A stretch of 45,477 nt of DNA from Stutzerimonas stutzeri (GCF_024448935.1 NZ_JAMOIE010000034.1:1-45477), one strand, 5' to 3'. Positions 31,776 to 42,933 are shown, counted from the stretch's first letter. The notes: generated from the sequence alone by a model not told the origin. Numbers and translations: made by a program.

Positions 31776-34583
31776 ATGGGCGAACTGGCCAAAGAAATTC
31801 TCCCGGTCAATATCGAAGACGAACTCAAGCAGTCCTACCTCGACTACGCCATGAGCGTGATCGTCGGTCGTGCGCTGCCGGATGCGCGCGACGGATTGAA
31901 GCCTGTGCATCGCCGTGTGCTTTTTGCCATGAGCGAGCTGGGCAACGACTGGAACAAGCCGTACAAGAAATCCGCCCGTGTGGTCGGTGACGTGATCGGT
32001 AAATACCATCCCCACGGTGATTCGGCGGTTTACGACACCATCGTGCGGATGGCGCAGCCTTTCTCGCTGCGTTACATGCTGGTCGATGGTCAGGGCAACT
32101 TCGGTTCGGTGGACGGCGATAATGCCGCCGCCATGCGATACACCGAAGTGCGGATGGCCAAGCTGGCGCACGAGCTGCTGGCGGACCTGGACAAGGAAAC
32201 CGTTGACTGGGTGCCCAACTACGATGGCACCGAGCAGATCCCGGCAGTCATGCCGACCAAGATTCCGAACCTGCTGGTCAATGGTTCCAGCGGTATTGCC
32301 GTCGGCATGGCGACCAATATCCCGCCGCACAACCTCAGTGAAGTCATCGACGGTTGCCTGGCACTGATCGAAAACGCCGACATCACCATCGACGAGCTCA
32401 TGCAGTTCATCCCGGGGCCGGACTTCCCAACCGCGGGCATCATCAACGGTCGCGCCGGCATCGTCGAGGCCTACCGCACGGGTCGCGGGCGCATCTATAT
32501 GCGTGCCCGCTCGATCATCGAAGACATCGACAAGGTCGGTGGGCGTCAGCAGATCGTCATCACCGAGCTGCCTTATCAGCTGAACAAGGCACGGCTGATC
32601 GAGAAGATTGCCGAGCTGGTCAAGGAAAAGAAGCTCGAAGGCATCACCGAGCTACGCGACGAGTCCGACAAGGACGGCATGCGCGTGGTCATCGAACTGC
32701 GTCGCGGCGAGGTGCCTGAGGTCGTTCTTAACAACCTCTACGCCCAGACCCAGCTGCAGAGCGTGTTCGGCATCAACGTGGTGGCGTTGATCGATGGTCA
32801 GCCACGTACGCTCAACTTGAAGGAACTGCTCGAAGCCTTCGTTCGTCATCGCCGCGAAGTCGTCACTCGTCGGACCGTTTACGAGCTGCGCAAGGCGCGT
32901 GAACGTGGACATATTCTCGAGGGGCAGGCCGTAGCGCTGTCCAACATCGATCCCGTGATTGCGCTGATCAAGGCCTCACCGACACCAGCCGAAGCCAAGG
33001 AAGCGCTGATTGCCGAAGCCTGGGAATCCAGCGCCGTCGAATCGATGGTCGAGCGCGCCGATGCCGACTCCTGCCGCCCGGAAGACCTCGATCCGCAGTA
33101 CGGTCTGCGCGACGGCAAGTATTACCTGTCACCAGAACAGGCGCAGGCGATTCTTGACCTGCGCTTGCATCGCCTGACTGGCCTTGAGCATGAAAAGCTG
33201 CTCAGCGAGTACCAGGAGATACTGACCCAGATTGGCGAGCTGATCCGCATCCTGACCAACCCGGTGCGCCTGATGGAGGTCATTCGCGAAGAGCTCGAAG
33301 GCGTCAAGCGCGACTTTGGCGACAAGCGCCGTACCGAAATCCTCGAGGCGCGCCTGGACCTGACCCTGGCCGACCTGATCACCGAAGAAGAGCGTGTCGT
33401 CACCATCTCCCACGGTGGCTATGCCAAATCACAGCCGCTGGCTGCCTACCAGGCGCAGCGTCGCGGTGGTCGTGGCAAGGCCGCAACCGGGGTCAAGGAA
33501 GAGGACTACGTCGAGCATCTGCTGGTTGCCAACAGCCACACCACGCTGCTGCTGTTCTCCAGCAAGGGCAAGGTGTACTGGCTCAAGACCTATGAGATTC
33601 CCGAGGCGTCACGCGCATCGCGCGGGCGGCCACTGGTCAACCTGCTGCCGCTGACCGAAGGCGAATACATCACCGCGATGCTGCAGGTCGATATCGAGGC
33701 GGCACGTCAGCAACAGCTGAACGGTGACGAGGATATCGAGGACGCGGAAATCATCAGCGAAAGCGATGATGTCGAAGAGGCAATCGAGGGTGACGAGACC
33801 GATGACTCGGTGGATGAGCCTACTGGTACCTACATCTTCATGGCGACTGCGAAGGGCACCGTGAAGAAGACGCCGCTGTCGCAATTCAGCCGCCCTCGTA
33901 GCGTGGGTCTGATCGCGCTGGGCCTGGAGGAGGGTGACACCCTTATCGCAGCCGCCGTAACCGATGGTGCGCGCGAGGTGATGCTGTTCTCCGACGGCGG
34001 CAAGGTTATCCGGTTCAAGGAAAAGCACGTCCGTACCATGGGTCGTACCGCCCGCGGTGTGCGCGGCATGCGCCTCCCTGAAGGGCAGCGCCTGATTTCG
34101 ATGCTGATCCCCGAGCCGGATGCCCAGATCCTGACGGCGAGCCTGAACGGCTATGGTAAGCGCACCCTGTTGGCTGAGTTCCCGCGTCGCGGCCGTGGCG
34201 GCCAGGGCGTGATTGCCATGGTTTCGAACGAGCGTAACGGGCCGCTGGTGGGTGCCGTCCAGGTGCAGCCAGGCGAGGAAATCATGCTGATTTCCGATCA
34301 GGGCACCCTGGTGCGTACCCGTGTCGACGAAGTGTCGTCGCTGGGACGCAATACCCAGGGCGTCACCCTGATCAAGCTCGGCAAGAATGAACACCTGGTC
34401 GGTCTCGAGCGGGTACAAGAACCCTCTGAGGAAGACGTTCTGGAAGACATCGAGGCGGTAATCGATGAGGATGCGCTGGACAAGGAAATGCCAGTAGTCA
34501 GCACCGAGCCCAGCGAAGATGATTTGCTGGGTGGCGGCGGTGACGTTCCGCCAGACGTAGTGCCCACCGACGACGAGGGCTAA
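31776..34583 (+). CDS. gyrA: DNA gyrase subunit A
   Basis: A 935-residue GyrA, the DNA cleavage and religation subunit that introduces negative supercoils with GyrB. The N-terminus [16 protein letters not shown] and the catalytic tyrosine in [13 protein letters not shown] are intact. The quinolone-resistance region reads [17 protein letters not shown], with Ser83 and Asp87, i.e. no classic resistance change. The C-terminal beta-pinwheel domain is interrupted by an acidic insert (residues ~650-685, [15 protein letters not shown] and onward), and the protein ends in an acidic tail, both common in Pseudomonas GyrA. The gene is followed by a strong hairpin, so it is probably transcribed apart from serC. 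Confidence 0.98.
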   Translation: MGELAKEILPVNIEDELKQSYLDYAMSVIVGRALPDARDGLKPVHRRVLFAMSELGNDWNKPYKKSARVVGDVIGKYHPHGDSAVYDTIVRMAQPFSLRYMLVDGQGNFGSVDGDNAAAMRYTEVRMAKLAHELLADLDKETVDWVPNYDGTEQIPAVMPTKIPNLLVNGSSGIAVGMATNIPPHNLSEVIDGCLALIENADITIDELMQFIPGPDFPTAGIINGRAGIVEAYRTGRGRIYMRARSIIEDIDKVGGRQQIVITELPYQLNKARLIEKIAELVKEKKLEGITELRDESDKDGMRVVIELRRGEVPEVVLNNLYAQTQLQSVFGINVVALIDGQPRTLNLKELLEAFVRHRREVVTRRTVYELRKARERGHILEGQAVALSNIDPVIALIKASPTPAEAKEALIAEAWESSAVESMVERADADSCRPEDLDPQYGLRDGKYYLSPEQAQAILDLRLHRLTGLEHEKLLSEYQEILTQIGELIRILTNPVRLMEVIREELEGVKRDFGDKRRTEILEARLDLTLADLITEEERVVTISHGGYAKSQPLAAYQAQRRGGRGKAATGVKEEDYVEHLLVANSHTTLLLFSSKGKVYWLKTYEIPEASRASRGRPLVNLLPLTEGEYITAMLQVDIEAARQQQLNGDEDIEDAEIISESDDVEEAIEGDETDDSVDEPTGTYIFMATAKGTVKKTPLSQFSRPRSVGLIALGLEEGDTLIAAAVTDGAREVMLFSDGGKVIRFKEKHVRTMGRTARGVRGMRLPEGQRLISMLIPEPDAQILTASLNGYGKRTLLAEFPRRGRGGQGVIAMVSNERNGPLVGAVQVQPGEEIMLISDQGTLVRTRVDEVSSLGRNTQGVTLIKLGKNEHLVGLERVQEPSEEDVLEDIEAVIDEDALDKEMPVVSTEPSEDDLLGGGGDVPPDVVPTDDEG

Positions 34584-34585
34584 TC

Positions 34586-34620
34586 AAACGACGGCGCAGC
34601 CTCTGGGTTCGCCGTCGTTT
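34586..34620 (+). terminator. Hairpin terminator after gyrA
   Basis: AAACGACGGCG pairs with CGCCGTCGTTT across a 13-nt loop directly after the gyrA stop. The stem ends in TTT but no long T-run follows, so termination may be partial. Confidence 0.75.
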
Positions 34621-34721
34621 CGTTGTATGCCTCTCTGCATATTAAGGAATGGCGAGCACCCATGCGGGCCCCGGGTTCGGATGGAGCGAGCAAGGTATCG
34701 ACCGTTTTTGAGAGAACTAAG

Positions 34722-35807
34722 ATGAGCAAACGCGCGTTCAATTTCTGCGCCGGCCCGGCCGCGCTCCCTGAGGCCGTATTACAACGCGCCCAGGCTGAAC
34801 TCCTTGACTGGCATGGACGCGGCCTGTCCGTGATGGAAATGAGCCATCGCAGTGACGAGTACACAGCGATTGCCGAGAAGGCCGAACAGGACTTGCGCGA
34901 TCTGTTGAGTATCCCGTCCAATTACAAGGTGCTGTTCCTGCAGGGTGGCGCCAGTCAGCAATTCGCCGGGATCCCGCTGAATCTGCTCCCCGAGAACGGG
35001 GTCGCCGATTACATCGATACCGGTATCTGGTCGCGCAAGAGCATCGAAGAAGCCAAGCGCTTCGGTCATGTCAACGTGGCCGCGAGTGCCAAGCCGTACG
35101 ACTATTTCGCGATCCCCGGCCAGAATGAGTGGAAACTCAGCGCGGATGCGGCATACCTGCATTACGCCAGTAACGAAACCATTGGCGGTTTGCAATTCGA
35201 CTGGGTGCCCGAGGTCGGCGATACCCCGCTTGTCGTCGATATGTCATCGGACATTCTTTCTCGCAAACTGGACGTATCCCGCTTCGGACTGATTTACGCC
35301 GGCGCGCAGAAGAACATCGGCCCATCGGGATTGGTGGTAGTGATCGTTCGCGACGATCTGCTCGGCCGCGCTCGCTCCAGTTGCCCGACCATGCTCGATT
35401 ACAAGGTCGCAGCGGACAACGGCTCCATGTACAACACGCCTGCCACTTTTTCCTGGTACCTTTCGGGCCTGGTGTTCGAGTGGCTGAAGGAGCAGGGCGG
35501 CGTCGAGATCATGGAACAGCGCAACCGTGCGAAGAAGGACTTGCTCTACGGGGTGATCGACGCCAGCGATTTCTACTCGAATCCGATCGCCACCAACGCC
35601 CGTTCCTGGATGAACGTACCGTTCAGGCTCGCCGACGAGCAGCTGGACAAGACATTCCTCGCCGGTGCCGATGCGCGCGGCCTGCTCAACCTCAAAGGTC
35701 ACCGTTCGGTGGGCGGCATGCGTGCTTCCATCTACAACGCAGTCGGCCTGGATGCGGTCGAGGCGCTGGTCGACTACATGCGCGAGTTCGAGAAGGAGCA
35801 CGGCTGA
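34722..35807 (+). CDS. serC: Phosphoserine aminotransferase SerC
   Basis: A 361-residue PLP enzyme (class V) that makes 3-phosphoserine for serine synthesis and also acts in pyridoxal phosphate synthesis. It opens with MSKRAFNFCAGPAALP, has MEMSHRSDEY, FLQGGASQQFAGIP, and the PLP-lysine segment YAGAQKNIGPSGL. The start at MSKRAFNF gives the standard family length; the longer frame includes a non-family leader. The stop overlaps the ATG of pheA, so serC-pheA are translationally coupled. Confidence 0.97.
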   Translation: MSKRAFNFCAGPAALPEAVLQRAQAELLDWHGRGLSVMEMSHRSDEYTAIAEKAEQDLRDLLSIPSNYKVLFLQGGASQQFAGIPLNLLPENGVADYIDTGIWSRKSIEEAKRFGHVNVAASAKPYDYFAIPGQNEWKLSADAAYLHYASNETIGGLQFDWVPEVGDTPLVVDMSSDILSRKLDVSRFGLIYAGAQKNIGPSGLVVVIVRDDLLGRARSSCPTMLDYKVAADNGSMYNTPATFSWYLSGLVFEWLKEQGGVEIMEQRNRAKKDLLYGVIDASDFYSNPIATNARSWMNVPFRLADEQLDKTFLAGADARGLLNLKGHRSVGGMRASIYNAVGLDAVEALVDYMREFEKEHG

Positions 35808-36904
35808 TGAGCGATGTCGACCGGCTGAAGGCGCTGCGTGTCCGCATCGACAGTCTCGACGAGAAGATCCTCGAGCTGATCAGCGAGCGGGCGCGCTGCG
35901 CTCAGGATGTGGCTCGGGTCAAGACAGCCTCGCTGGCCGAGGGCGAGGAGGCGGTGTTCTATCGCCCCGAGCGGGAGGCATGGGTGCTCAAGCACATCAT
36001 GGAGTTGAACAAGGGGCCGCTGGACAACGAGGAAATGGCGCGTCTGTTCCGCGAAATCATGTCGTCCTGCCTGGCGCTGGAACAGCCGCTGCGGGTTGCC
36101 TACCTCGGGCCGGAGGGCACCTTCTCCCAAGCCGCGGCGCTCAAGCATTTCGGCCAGGCGGTGATCAGCAAACCGATGGCCGCGATCGACGAAGTGTTCC
36201 GTGAAGTGGTCGCCGGCGCGGTCAATTTCGGCGTGGTGCCGGTGGAGAACTCCACCGAAGGCGCGGTCAACCATACCCTCGACAGTTTCCTCGAACACGA
36301 CATCGTCATCTGCGGCGAAGTCGAGTTGCGCATTCATCATCACTTGCTGGTGGGCGAAACGACCAAGACGGATCGCATCACTCGTATCTACTCCCATGCA
36401 CAGTCGCTGGCGCAGTGCCGCAAGTGGCTCGATGCCCATTACCCGAACGTCGAGCGCGTGGCGGTTTCCAGCAATGCCGACGCTGCCAAGCGGGTCAAAA
36501 GCGAGTGGAATTCCGCAGCCATAGCCGGTGACATGGCGGCTCAGTTGTACGGCCTGAGCAAGATCGCCGAGAAGATCGAGGACCGGCCGGACAATTCCAC
36601 GCGTTTCCTTATCATTGGCAGTCAGGAAGTACCGCCTACCGGTGATGACAAGACCTCGATCATCGTCTCCATGCGCAACAAGCCGGGCGCACTGCACGAG
36701 TTATTGATGCCGTTTCACTCCAATGGCATCGATCTCACGCGGATCGAAACGCGGCCGTCGCGAAGCGGTAAATGGACCTACGTGTTCTTCATCGACTGCA
36801 TCGGCCACCATCAGGATCCGCTGATCAAGGACGTGTTGGAAAAAATTGGCCGCGAAGCGGTGGCACTGAAGGTGCTGGGCTCGTATCCCAAGGCGGTACT
36901 TTAA
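35807..36904 (+). CDS. pheA: Bifunctional chorismate mutase/prephenate dehydratase
   Basis: A 365-residue P-protein: chorismate mutase (AroQ type, ~residues 1-90, VDRLKALRVRIDSLDEKIL), prephenate dehydratase (~95-275, AYLGPEGTFSQAAALKHF, VPVENSTEGAVNHTLD, and DNSTRFLIIG) and a C-terminal ACT domain (KPGALHELLMPFHSNGIDLTRIETRPS region). It channels chorismate to phenylpyruvate for phenylalanine, with feedback through the ACT domain. It overlaps serC by ATGA and is separated from hisC by REP-like sequence. Confidence 0.97.
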   Translation: MSDVDRLKALRVRIDSLDEKILELISERARCAQDVARVKTASLAEGEEAVFYRPEREAWVLKHIMELNKGPLDNEEMARLFREIMSSCLALEQPLRVAYLGPEGTFSQAAALKHFGQAVISKPMAAIDEVFREVVAGAVNFGVVPVENSTEGAVNHTLDSFLEHDIVICGEVELRIHHHLLVGETTKTDRITRIYSHAQSLAQCRKWLDAHYPNVERVAVSSNADAAKRVKSEWNSAAIAGDMAAQLYGLSKIAEKIEDRPDNSTRFLIIGSQEVPPTGDDKTSIIVSMRNKPGALHELLMPFHSNGIDLTRIETRPSRSGKWTYVFFIDCIGHHQDPLIKDVLEKIGREAVALKVLGSYPKAVL

Positions 36905-36908
36905 AAAC

Positions 36909-36980
36909 AGCCGCAAGCGACAAGCTACGAGCCACAAGCACTGGCTTTTACTTGCCGCTTGCCGCTTGAGCTTGAGGCTT
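36909..36980. repeat. REP-like palindromic sequence between pheA and hisC
   Basis: The gap is filled with GCAAGC/GCTTGC units. 36911-36924 pairs with 36951-36964 at 12 of 14 positions around a central spacer, and further GCTTGAG copies follow up to 36977. This is the kind of short palindromic element common between Pseudomonas genes. The last unit contains GAGG (36974-36977), placed like a Shine-Dalgarno for hisC. Confidence 0.7.
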
Positions 36981-36985
36981 AATGT

Positions 36986-38095
36986 ATGAGCTGTGATTTC
37001 CTCGCCCTGGCTCAGCCAGGCGTGCAAAAACTGTCGCCTTATGTGCCGGGCAAGCCGGTGGACGAACTGGCCAGAGAGCTCGATCTAGATCCGCAGACCA
37101 TCGTCAAGCTGGCCAGCAACGAGAACCCGCTGGGGCCCAGCCCGAGAGTCATCGAAGCGATCCGGGCGCAGCTCGGCGAGCTGACCCGCTATCCCGACGG
37201 CAACGGTTTCTTGCTCAAGCAGAAACTGGCGCAACGCTATGCTGTGGACATCGAGCAGGTCACGCTCGGCAATGGCTCCAACGATATCCTTGAGCTGGTT
37301 GCGCGGGCCTACCTCGCGCCGGGTCTCAATGCGGTTTTCAGCGAGCATGCGTTTGCGGTCTATCCCATCGTCACACAGGCGGTCGGCGCGCAGGCCAAGG
37401 CTGTTCCGGCCAAGCAATGGGGACATGACCTGGACGCCATGCTGGCCGCCATCGATACGAACACTCGGATCGTGTTCATCGCCAACCCCAATAATCCTAC
37501 CGGTACCTGGTTCGGCGCTGAAGCGCTGGCGCGGTTCCTGGTTGCTGTGCCCGAGCACGTCCTGGTGGTTCTCGATGAAGCCTATATCGAGTACGCGGCT
37601 GATGGTGAATTGCCGGACGGCCTGGCGTTCCTGAACACTCGACCGAATCTGCTGGTGTCGCGGACCTTTTCCAAGGCTTACGGGTTGGCGGCGCTGCGGG
37701 TGGGCTATGCGATCTGCTCAGCGCAGATTGCGGATGTCCTGAATCGCGTGCGCCAACCCTTCAACGTCAACAGCCTGGCGCTTGCCGCAGCCTGTGCGGC
37801 GCTCGATGACGGCGCATACCTGGCCGAAAGCCGGGCGAGCAATACCGCCGGAATGCGGCAGCTCGAAGCCGGTTTCAGCGAGTTGGGACTGGAATGGATA
37901 CCTTCCAGAGGCAACTTCATAGCGGTTGATTTCGGCCAGGACGCGGCCCCAATCAACCAGGCGTTGCTGCGTGATGGGGTTATCGTGCGTCCGGTCGCCG
38001 GCTATGGCATGCCGACTTTTCTTCGGGTTTCGATCGGCACCGAAGCTGAAATTGCACGATTTCTCGACGTGCTGCGCAAGGTGCTTGGGCGTTGA
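36986..38095 (+). CDS. hisC: Histidinol-phosphate aminotransferase HisC
   Basis: A 369-residue class I/II PLP aminotransferase. It begins with LSPYVPGKPVDELAREL, has KLASNENPLGPSP, YPDGNGFLL, and the PLP-lysine segment SRTFSKAYGLAALRVGY. Besides histidinol phosphate, HisC2-type enzymes next to tyrA/aroA are known to serve aromatic amino acid transamination, and this position between pheA and tyrA suggests the same here. GAGG 8 nt upstream supports the chosen ATG over an out-of-frame ATG four bases earlier. It overlaps the next gene's TTG. Confidence 0.95.
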   Translation: MSCDFLALAQPGVQKLSPYVPGKPVDELARELDLDPQTIVKLASNENPLGPSPRVIEAIRAQLGELTRYPDGNGFLLKQKLAQRYAVDIEQVTLGNGSNDILELVARAYLAPGLNAVFSEHAFAVYPIVTQAVGAQAKAVPAKQWGHDLDAMLAAIDTNTRIVFIANPNNPTGTWFGAEALARFLVAVPEHVLVVLDEAYIEYAADGELPDGLAFLNTRPNLLVSRTFSKAYGLAALRVGYAICSAQIADVLNRVRQPFNVNSLALAAACAALDDGAYLAESRASNTAGMRQLEAGFSELGLEWIPSRGNFIAVDFGQDAAPINQALLRDGVIVRPVAGYGMPTFLRVSIGTEAEIARFLDVLRKVLGR

Positions 38096-40338
38096 TCCGA
38101 AACGGCGAACTGCTTTCAGGGATGACGCCGCTGCCACGTCTGGCTGTTGTCGGCCTGGGCCTGATTGGTGGCTCATTCGCCAAAGGTTTGCGTGAAGGCG
38201 GGTACTGCGCCGAGGTGGTCGGGTTCGACCTGGACCCTCGGTCGCGCGAGCTGGCCGTCGACCTAGGTGTGGTGGATCGCTGCGCAGATAGCCTGGCGGA
38301 GGCTTGCCAGGGCGCGGATGTGATTCAACTGGCCGTGCCGATCCTGGCGATGGAGCGTCTGCTGGCTGAGCTCGCGTTGCTCGATCTCGGCAATGCGGTG
38401 CTGACCGACGTCGGCAGTGCCAAGGGCAACGTGGTGCGCTGTGCCCGCGAGCAGTTCGGCCGGATGCCGCCGCGCTTTGTGCCTGGGCATCCGATAGCCG
38501 GCTCGGAACAGAGCGGCGTCACGGCTGCCCAAAGCACGCTTTTTCGACGGCACAAGGTGATCCTGACGCCTGTGGCGGACACCGATCCAGCTGCGCTGGC
38601 GCTTGTAGACGGGCTGTGGCGTGCGCTGGGCGCCGATGTCGAGCACATGGACGTTCGGCACCATGACGAAGTGCTGGCTGCGACCAGTCATCTGCCACAT
38701 CTTCTGGCATTCGGCCTGGTGGATTCGCTGGCAAAGCGCAACGAAAATCTCGAGATATTTCGCTACGCCGCGGGTGGATTTCGCGATTTCACCCGTATTG
38801 CGGGCAGCGATCCGGTGATGTGGCACGACATCTTTCTCGCCAATCGCGAGGCGGTGCTGCATACGCTGGACGATTTTCGTGCCGATCTCGACGCGCTGCG
38901 CGCCGCGGTCGATGAAGGAGACGGGCATACCTTGTTGGGCGTGTTCACGCGCGCCAGGGCTGCCCGGGAACATTTCAGCAAAATACTGGCTCGCAGAGCC
39001 TATGTGGACGTTATGCATTCCAAAGATCTGATCTTCCTTGCCAACCCTGGCGGCAGCCTCAGCGGTCACCTGCGTGTGCCGGGCGACAAATCCATTTCCC
39101 ACCGTTCGATCATGCTCGGCTCGCTGGCTGAGGGCACCACCGAGGTGGAAGGGTTTCTCGAGGGTGAAGATGCCCTCGCAACCATCCAGGCCTTCCGCGA
39201 CATGGGCGTGGTCATCGAAGGGCCGAATCAGGGGCGCGTGACGGTCCATGGCGTCGGCCTGCACGGCTTGAAGCCGCCGCCAGGACCGATCTACCTCGGT
39301 AACTCCGGTACCTCGATGCGCCTGCTGTCCGGGCTGCTGGCCGCCCAGCCATTCGATACCACCCTGACGGGCGATGCTTCGCTGTCCAAGCGACCGATGA
39401 ACCGTGTGGCCAAGCCGCTGCGCGAAATGGGTGCGGTGATCGAGACCGCTGCCGAAGGACGTCCTCCGTTGACCATTCGTGGCGGCCAGAAACTTTCAGG
39501 AATGCATTACGACATGCCGATGGCCAGTGCCCAGGTCAAGTCCTGCCTGCTCCTGGCTGGTCTGTATGCAGCGGAAAAAACGTCGGTCACAGAGCCGGCG
39601 CCAACGCGGGATCACACCGAACGGATGCTACAAGGCTTCGGCTACCCGGTGCAGGTCGAGGGAAGTACTGCCACGGTCGAGCCCGGGCATAAGCTGCGCT
39701 CGACGCAGATCGAAGTGCCCGCCGATATTTCGTCCTCGGCTTTCTTCATGGTTGCAGCCAGCATCGCGCCGGGCTCCGATATCACGCTTGAGCATGTCGG
39801 CGTCAATCCGACCCGTACCGGCGTCATCGATATCCTCAAATTGATGGGGGCCGATATCGAACTGAGCAATAGGCGCGAAGTCGGCGGTGAGCCGGTAGCC
39901 GATATCCGCGTGCGGGCTGCCCGGCTCAAGGGGATCGATATCCCGGAAGAGCTCGTGCCGTTGGCGATCGATGAATTCCCGGTGCTGTTCGTTGCGGCAT
40001 CTTGCGCCGAAGGGCGAACCACGCTGCGCGGAGCTGAGGAGTTGCGGGTCAAGGAGTCTGATCGCATTCAGGTGATGGCCGATGGTCTGCAAGCGCTGGG
40101 CGTGAAGGCTACACCGACGCCGGATGGGCTTATCATCGAAGGCGGCGGTGCCCTGGGCGGCGGGGAAGTCTGGGCGCACGGTGATCATCGTATCGCGATG
40201 TCCTTCAGCGTGGCTGCGCTTCGTGCCAGCGCGCCGATCCGCATTCACGACTGTGCCAACGTGGCCACTTCGTTCCCGAACTTCCTTGCACTGGCCGAGC
40301 GGGCCGGGATGCGGGTAGGTGTGGAGGGTAATTCATGA
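38092..40338 (+). CDS. tyrA-aroA: Fused prephenate dehydrogenase and EPSP synthase
   Basis: A 748-residue fusion. The TyrA half (~residues 1-305) has the NAD-binding [27 protein letters not shown], and [12 protein letters not shown]. The AroA half begins at about [14 protein letters not shown] and has the EPSP synthase signatures [31 protein letters not shown] and [16 protein letters not shown] with a following P-free segment is class I. It makes 4-hydroxyphenylpyruvate (tyrosine) and EPSP (shikimate pathway). This fusion is normal for Pseudomonas. The start is uncertain: TTG overlapping the hisC stop, or ATG at 38122 ([11 protein letters not shown]), which matches other TyrA N-termini. Confidence 0.95.
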   Translation: MIRNGELLSGMTPLPRLAVVGLGLIGGSFAKGLREGGYCAEVVGFDLDPRSRELAVDLGVVDRCADSLAEACQGADVIQLAVPILAMERLLAELALLDLGNAVLTDVGSAKGNVVRCAREQFGRMPPRFVPGHPIAGSEQSGVTAAQSTLFRRHKVILTPVADTDPAALALVDGLWRALGADVEHMDVRHHDEVLAATSHLPHLLAFGLVDSLAKRNENLEIFRYAAGGFRDFTRIAGSDPVMWHDIFLANREAVLHTLDDFRADLDALRAAVDEGDGHTLLGVFTRARAAREHFSKILARRAYVDVMHSKDLIFLANPGGSLSGHLRVPGDKSISHRSIMLGSLAEGTTEVEGFLEGEDALATIQAFRDMGVVIEGPNQGRVTVHGVGLHGLKPPPGPIYLGNSGTSMRLLSGLLAAQPFDTTLTGDASLSKRPMNRVAKPLREMGAVIETAAEGRPPLTIRGGQKLSGMHYDMPMASAQVKSCLLLAGLYAAEKTSVTEPAPTRDHTERMLQGFGYPVQVEGSTATVEPGHKLRSTQIEVPADISSSAFFMVAASIAPGSDITLEHVGVNPTRTGVIDILKLMGADIELSNRREVGGEPVADIRVRAARLKGIDIPEELVPLAIDEFPVLFVAASCAEGRTTLRGAEELRVKESDRIQVMADGLQALGVKATPTPDGLIIEGGGALGGGEVWAHGDHRIAMSFSVAALRASAPIRIHDCANVATSFPNFLALAERAGMRVGVEGNS

Positions 40339-41021
40339 TCAGGCAGGTCCCGGTCATCACCATCGACGGTCCGAGCGGTTCTGGAAAAGGCACGGTTGCG
40401 GCGTTGCTGGCGGCCAAGCTGGGGTGGAATTTTCTCGATTCCGGTGCGCTGTACCGTCTGCTGGCTTTCGCTGCCCGTAATCATGGTGTCGACCTGACCA
40501 ACGAGGAGGCGCTCAAGCTGCTGGCAGCCCATCTGGATGTGCAATTCGGCGCAGCCAAAAGCGGCCATGGCATGCAGATCGTTCTCGAGGGCGAAGACGT
40601 CACCCTCGCGATTCGCAACGAGCAGGTCGGCGCCGGAGCCTCGCAGGTCGCTGCATTGCCGGTGGTGCGTGAGGCGTTGTTGCAGCGCCAGAAGGCGTTC
40701 CGCGAACCGCCCGGGCTGGTCGCGGACGGCCGAGACATGGGAACCGTGGTTTTTCCGGACGCTCCCTTGAAGATATTTCTTACCGCCAGTGCGGAGGAAA
40801 GGGCTCGTCGCCGTTTCTTGCAGTTGAAGGGCAAGGGTGATGATGTTAATCTCGCGAGTCTTCTCGATGAGATACGGGTTCGCGACGAGCGCGACATCCA
40901 GCGTGAAGTGGCTCCGCTGAGGCCTGCAGTCGATGCGGTACAGCTGGATTCCACGGATCTTTCCATCGAGCAGGTGTTAGGACAGATTCTGAGCGAAGTC
41001 GCCAATCGCGATTTCGCCTGA
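40335..41021 (+). CDS. cmk: Cytidylate kinase
   Basis: A 228-residue CMP/dCMP kinase. The P-loop is [19 protein letters not shown], the CMP-binding region [14 protein letters not shown], and [24 protein letters not shown] is the family core; the LID segment is [13 protein letters not shown]. It phosphorylates CMP and dCMP with ATP for nucleotide recycling. Its ATG overlaps the tyrA-aroA stop. It precedes rpsA, as in most gammaproteobacteria, but a terminator lies between. Confidence 0.97.
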   Translation: MIRQVPVITIDGPSGSGKGTVAALLAAKLGWNFLDSGALYRLLAFAARNHGVDLTNEEALKLLAAHLDVQFGAAKSGHGMQIVLEGEDVTLAIRNEQVGAGASQVAALPVVREALLQRQKAFREPPGLVADGRDMGTVVFPDAPLKIFLTASAEERARRRFLQLKGKGDDVNLASLLDEIRVRDERDIQREVAPLRPAVDAVQLDSTDLSIEQVLGQILSEVANRDFA

Positions 41022-41080
41022 AGAGCGACCGCCGCGAGGCGGCCTGACGGTTTCTCGATAACGAGAGCTGTTAACCAGGA

Positions 41081-41121
41081 GGCATGTGGGAGACCAGATC
41101 TAGTCCCGCACGCCTTTTTTT
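41081..41121 (+). terminator. Intrinsic terminator between cmk and rpsA
   Basis: GGC-A-TGTGGGA pairs with TCCCGCA-C-GCC (41104-41114), with one opposed A/C mismatch and one G-U, and is followed by seven T. It should separate cmk from rpsA transcription, fully or in part. A smaller GGGCG/CGCCC hairpin at 41160-41175 lies in the rpsA leader, close to the AGGA Shine-Dalgarno at 41185. Confidence 0.8.
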
Positions 41122-41194
41122 ATATGAATGAACCCACTTCTATCTGGGATGTGGAGATTGGGCGGATCCTCGCCCGAAAACAGCAGGAATAAAC

Positions 41195-42880
41195 ATGAGC
41201 GAAAGCTTTGCAGAACTTTTTGAAGAAAGCCTAAAAACCCTCGACATGCAGCCGGGTGCGATCATCACCGGCATCGTGGTCGACATCGACGGTGACTGGG
41301 TCACTGTTCATGCCGGTCTGAAGTCCGAGGGCGTCATCCCGGTCGAGCAGTTCTACAACGAGCAGGGCGAGCTGACCATCAGCGTGGGTGACGAAGTTCA
41401 CGTTGCGCTGGACGCGGTTGAAGATGGCTTCGGTGAAACCAAGCTGTCCCGCGAAAAAGCCAAGCGTGCAGAGTGCTGGATTGTTCTGGAAGCGGCTTTC
41501 GCAGCTGAGGAAGTGGTCAAGGGCGTTATCAACGGTAAGGTCAAGGGCGGCTTCACGGTCGACGTTAACGGCATCCGTGCGTTCCTGCCAGGCTCCCTGG
41601 TTGATGTCCGTCCAGTGCGTGATACCACTCACCTGGAAGGCAAGGAACTCGAATTCAAGGTCATCAAGCTCGACCAGAAGCGCAACAACGTTGTCGTTTC
41701 CCGTCGTAGCGTGCTGGAAGCCGAGAACAGCGCCGAGCGCGAAGCGCTGCTGGAATCGCTGCAGGAAGGCCAGCAGGTCAAGGGTATCGTCAAGAACCTC
41801 ACCGATTACGGCGCGTTCGTCGATCTGGGCGGCGTGGACGGCCTGCTGCACATCACCGACATGGCCTGGAAGCGCATCAAGCATCCATCGGAAATCGTCA
41901 ACGTTGGCGACGAGATCGACGTCAAGGTGCTGAAGTTCGACCGCGAGCGTAACCGCGTCTCCCTGGGTCTGAAGCAGCTGGGCGAAGACCCATGGGTTGC
42001 CATCAAGGCCCGTTACCCGGAAAACACCCGCGTCATGGCGCGTGTTACCAACCTCACCGACTACGGCTGCTTCGCCGAGCTGGAAGAGGGCGTCGAAGGT
42101 CTGGTACACGTTTCCGAAATGGACTGGACCAACAAGAACATCCACCCGTCGAAGGTCGTGCAGGTCGGCGACGAAGTGGAAGTCATGGTTCTGGACATCG
42201 ACGAAGAGCGTCGTCGTATTTCCCTGGGCATCAAGCAGTGCAAGTCCAACCCATGGGAAGACTTCTCTGGCCAGTTCAACAAGGGCGACCGCATCTCCGG
42301 CACCATCAAGTCGATCACCGATTTCGGTATCTTCATTGGTCTGGACGGCGGCATCGACGGCCTGGTGCACCTGTCCGACATCTCCTGGAACGAGCCGGGC
42401 GAAGAAGCCGTCCGCCGCTTCAAGAAGGGCGACGAGCTGGACACCGTCATCCTGTCGGTCGATCCGGAGCGCGAGCGCATCTCCCTGGGCATCAAGCAGC
42501 TGGAAGACGATCCGTTCTCCAACTACGCCGCCGTCAATGACAAGGGCAGCATCGTTCGCGGCACCGTGAAAGAAGTTGACGCCAAAGGCGCCATTATCGA
42601 CCTGGGCAACGATATCGAAGCGACCCTGAAAGCCTCCGAAATCAGCCGTGACCGCGTTGAAGATGCGCGCAACGTCCTGAAGGAAGGCGAAGAAGTCGAA
42701 GCCAAGATCATCAGCATCGACCGCAAGAGTCGCGTCATCAGCCTGTCCATCAAGTCGAAAGACGTTGAGGACGAGAAGGACGCGATGAAGGAACTGCGTA
42801 CCAAGCAGGACGTAGAGCCGGCTGCCGGTCCGACCACCATCGGTGATCTGATCCGCGCGCAGATGGAAAACCAGAACTAA
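41195..42880 (+). CDS. rpsA: 30S ribosomal protein S1
   Basis: A 561-residue protein with six S1/OB repeats. Repeat landmarks such as [36 protein letters not shown], and [20 protein letters not shown] are easy to see; length matches Pseudomonas S1 (about 560). It binds mRNA leaders on the 30S subunit and is needed for translation of most mRNAs. Codon use is strongly biased, as expected for a highly expressed gene; this also leaves long empty frames on the other strand. A strong terminator follows directly. Confidence 0.98.
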   Translation: MSESFAELFEESLKTLDMQPGAIITGIVVDIDGDWVTVHAGLKSEGVIPVEQFYNEQGELTISVGDEVHVALDAVEDGFGETKLSREKAKRAECWIVLEAAFAAEEVVKGVINGKVKGGFTVDVNGIRAFLPGSLVDVRPVRDTTHLEGKELEFKVIKLDQKRNNVVVSRRSVLEAENSAEREALLESLQEGQQVKGIVKNLTDYGAFVDLGGVDGLLHITDMAWKRIKHPSEIVNVGDEIDVKVLKFDRERNRVSLGLKQLGEDPWVAIKARYPENTRVMARVTNLTDYGCFAELEEGVEGLVHVSEMDWTNKNIHPSKVVQVGDEVEVMVLDIDEERRRISLGIKQCKSNPWEDFSGQFNKGDRISGTIKSITDFGIFIGLDGGIDGLVHLSDISWNEPGEEAVRRFKKGDELDTVILSVDPERERISLGIKQLEDDPFSNYAAVNDKGSIVRGTVKEVDAKGAIIDLGNDIEATLKASEISRDRVEDARNVLKEGEEVEAKIISIDRKSRVISLSIKSKDVEDEKDAMKELRTKQDVEPAAGPTTIGDLIRAQMENQN

Positions 42881-42896
42881 GTTCTGCAATCCATTG

Positions 42897-42925
42897 AAAA
42901 AGGGCGACTTCGGTCGCCCTTTTTT
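42897..42925 (+). terminator. Intrinsic terminator after rpsA
   Basis: AAAAAGGGCGAC-TTCG-GTCGCCCTTTTT: a perfect stem with a stable TTCG tetraloop and T-run, 16 nt after the rpsA stop. Confidence 0.95.
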
Positions 42926-42933
42926 GTAGCTGT

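Noticed and set aside
41231..42889. A 552-codon open frame antisense to rpsA
   Set aside because: It arises from the strong codon bias of rpsA on the sense strand and resembles no known protein.
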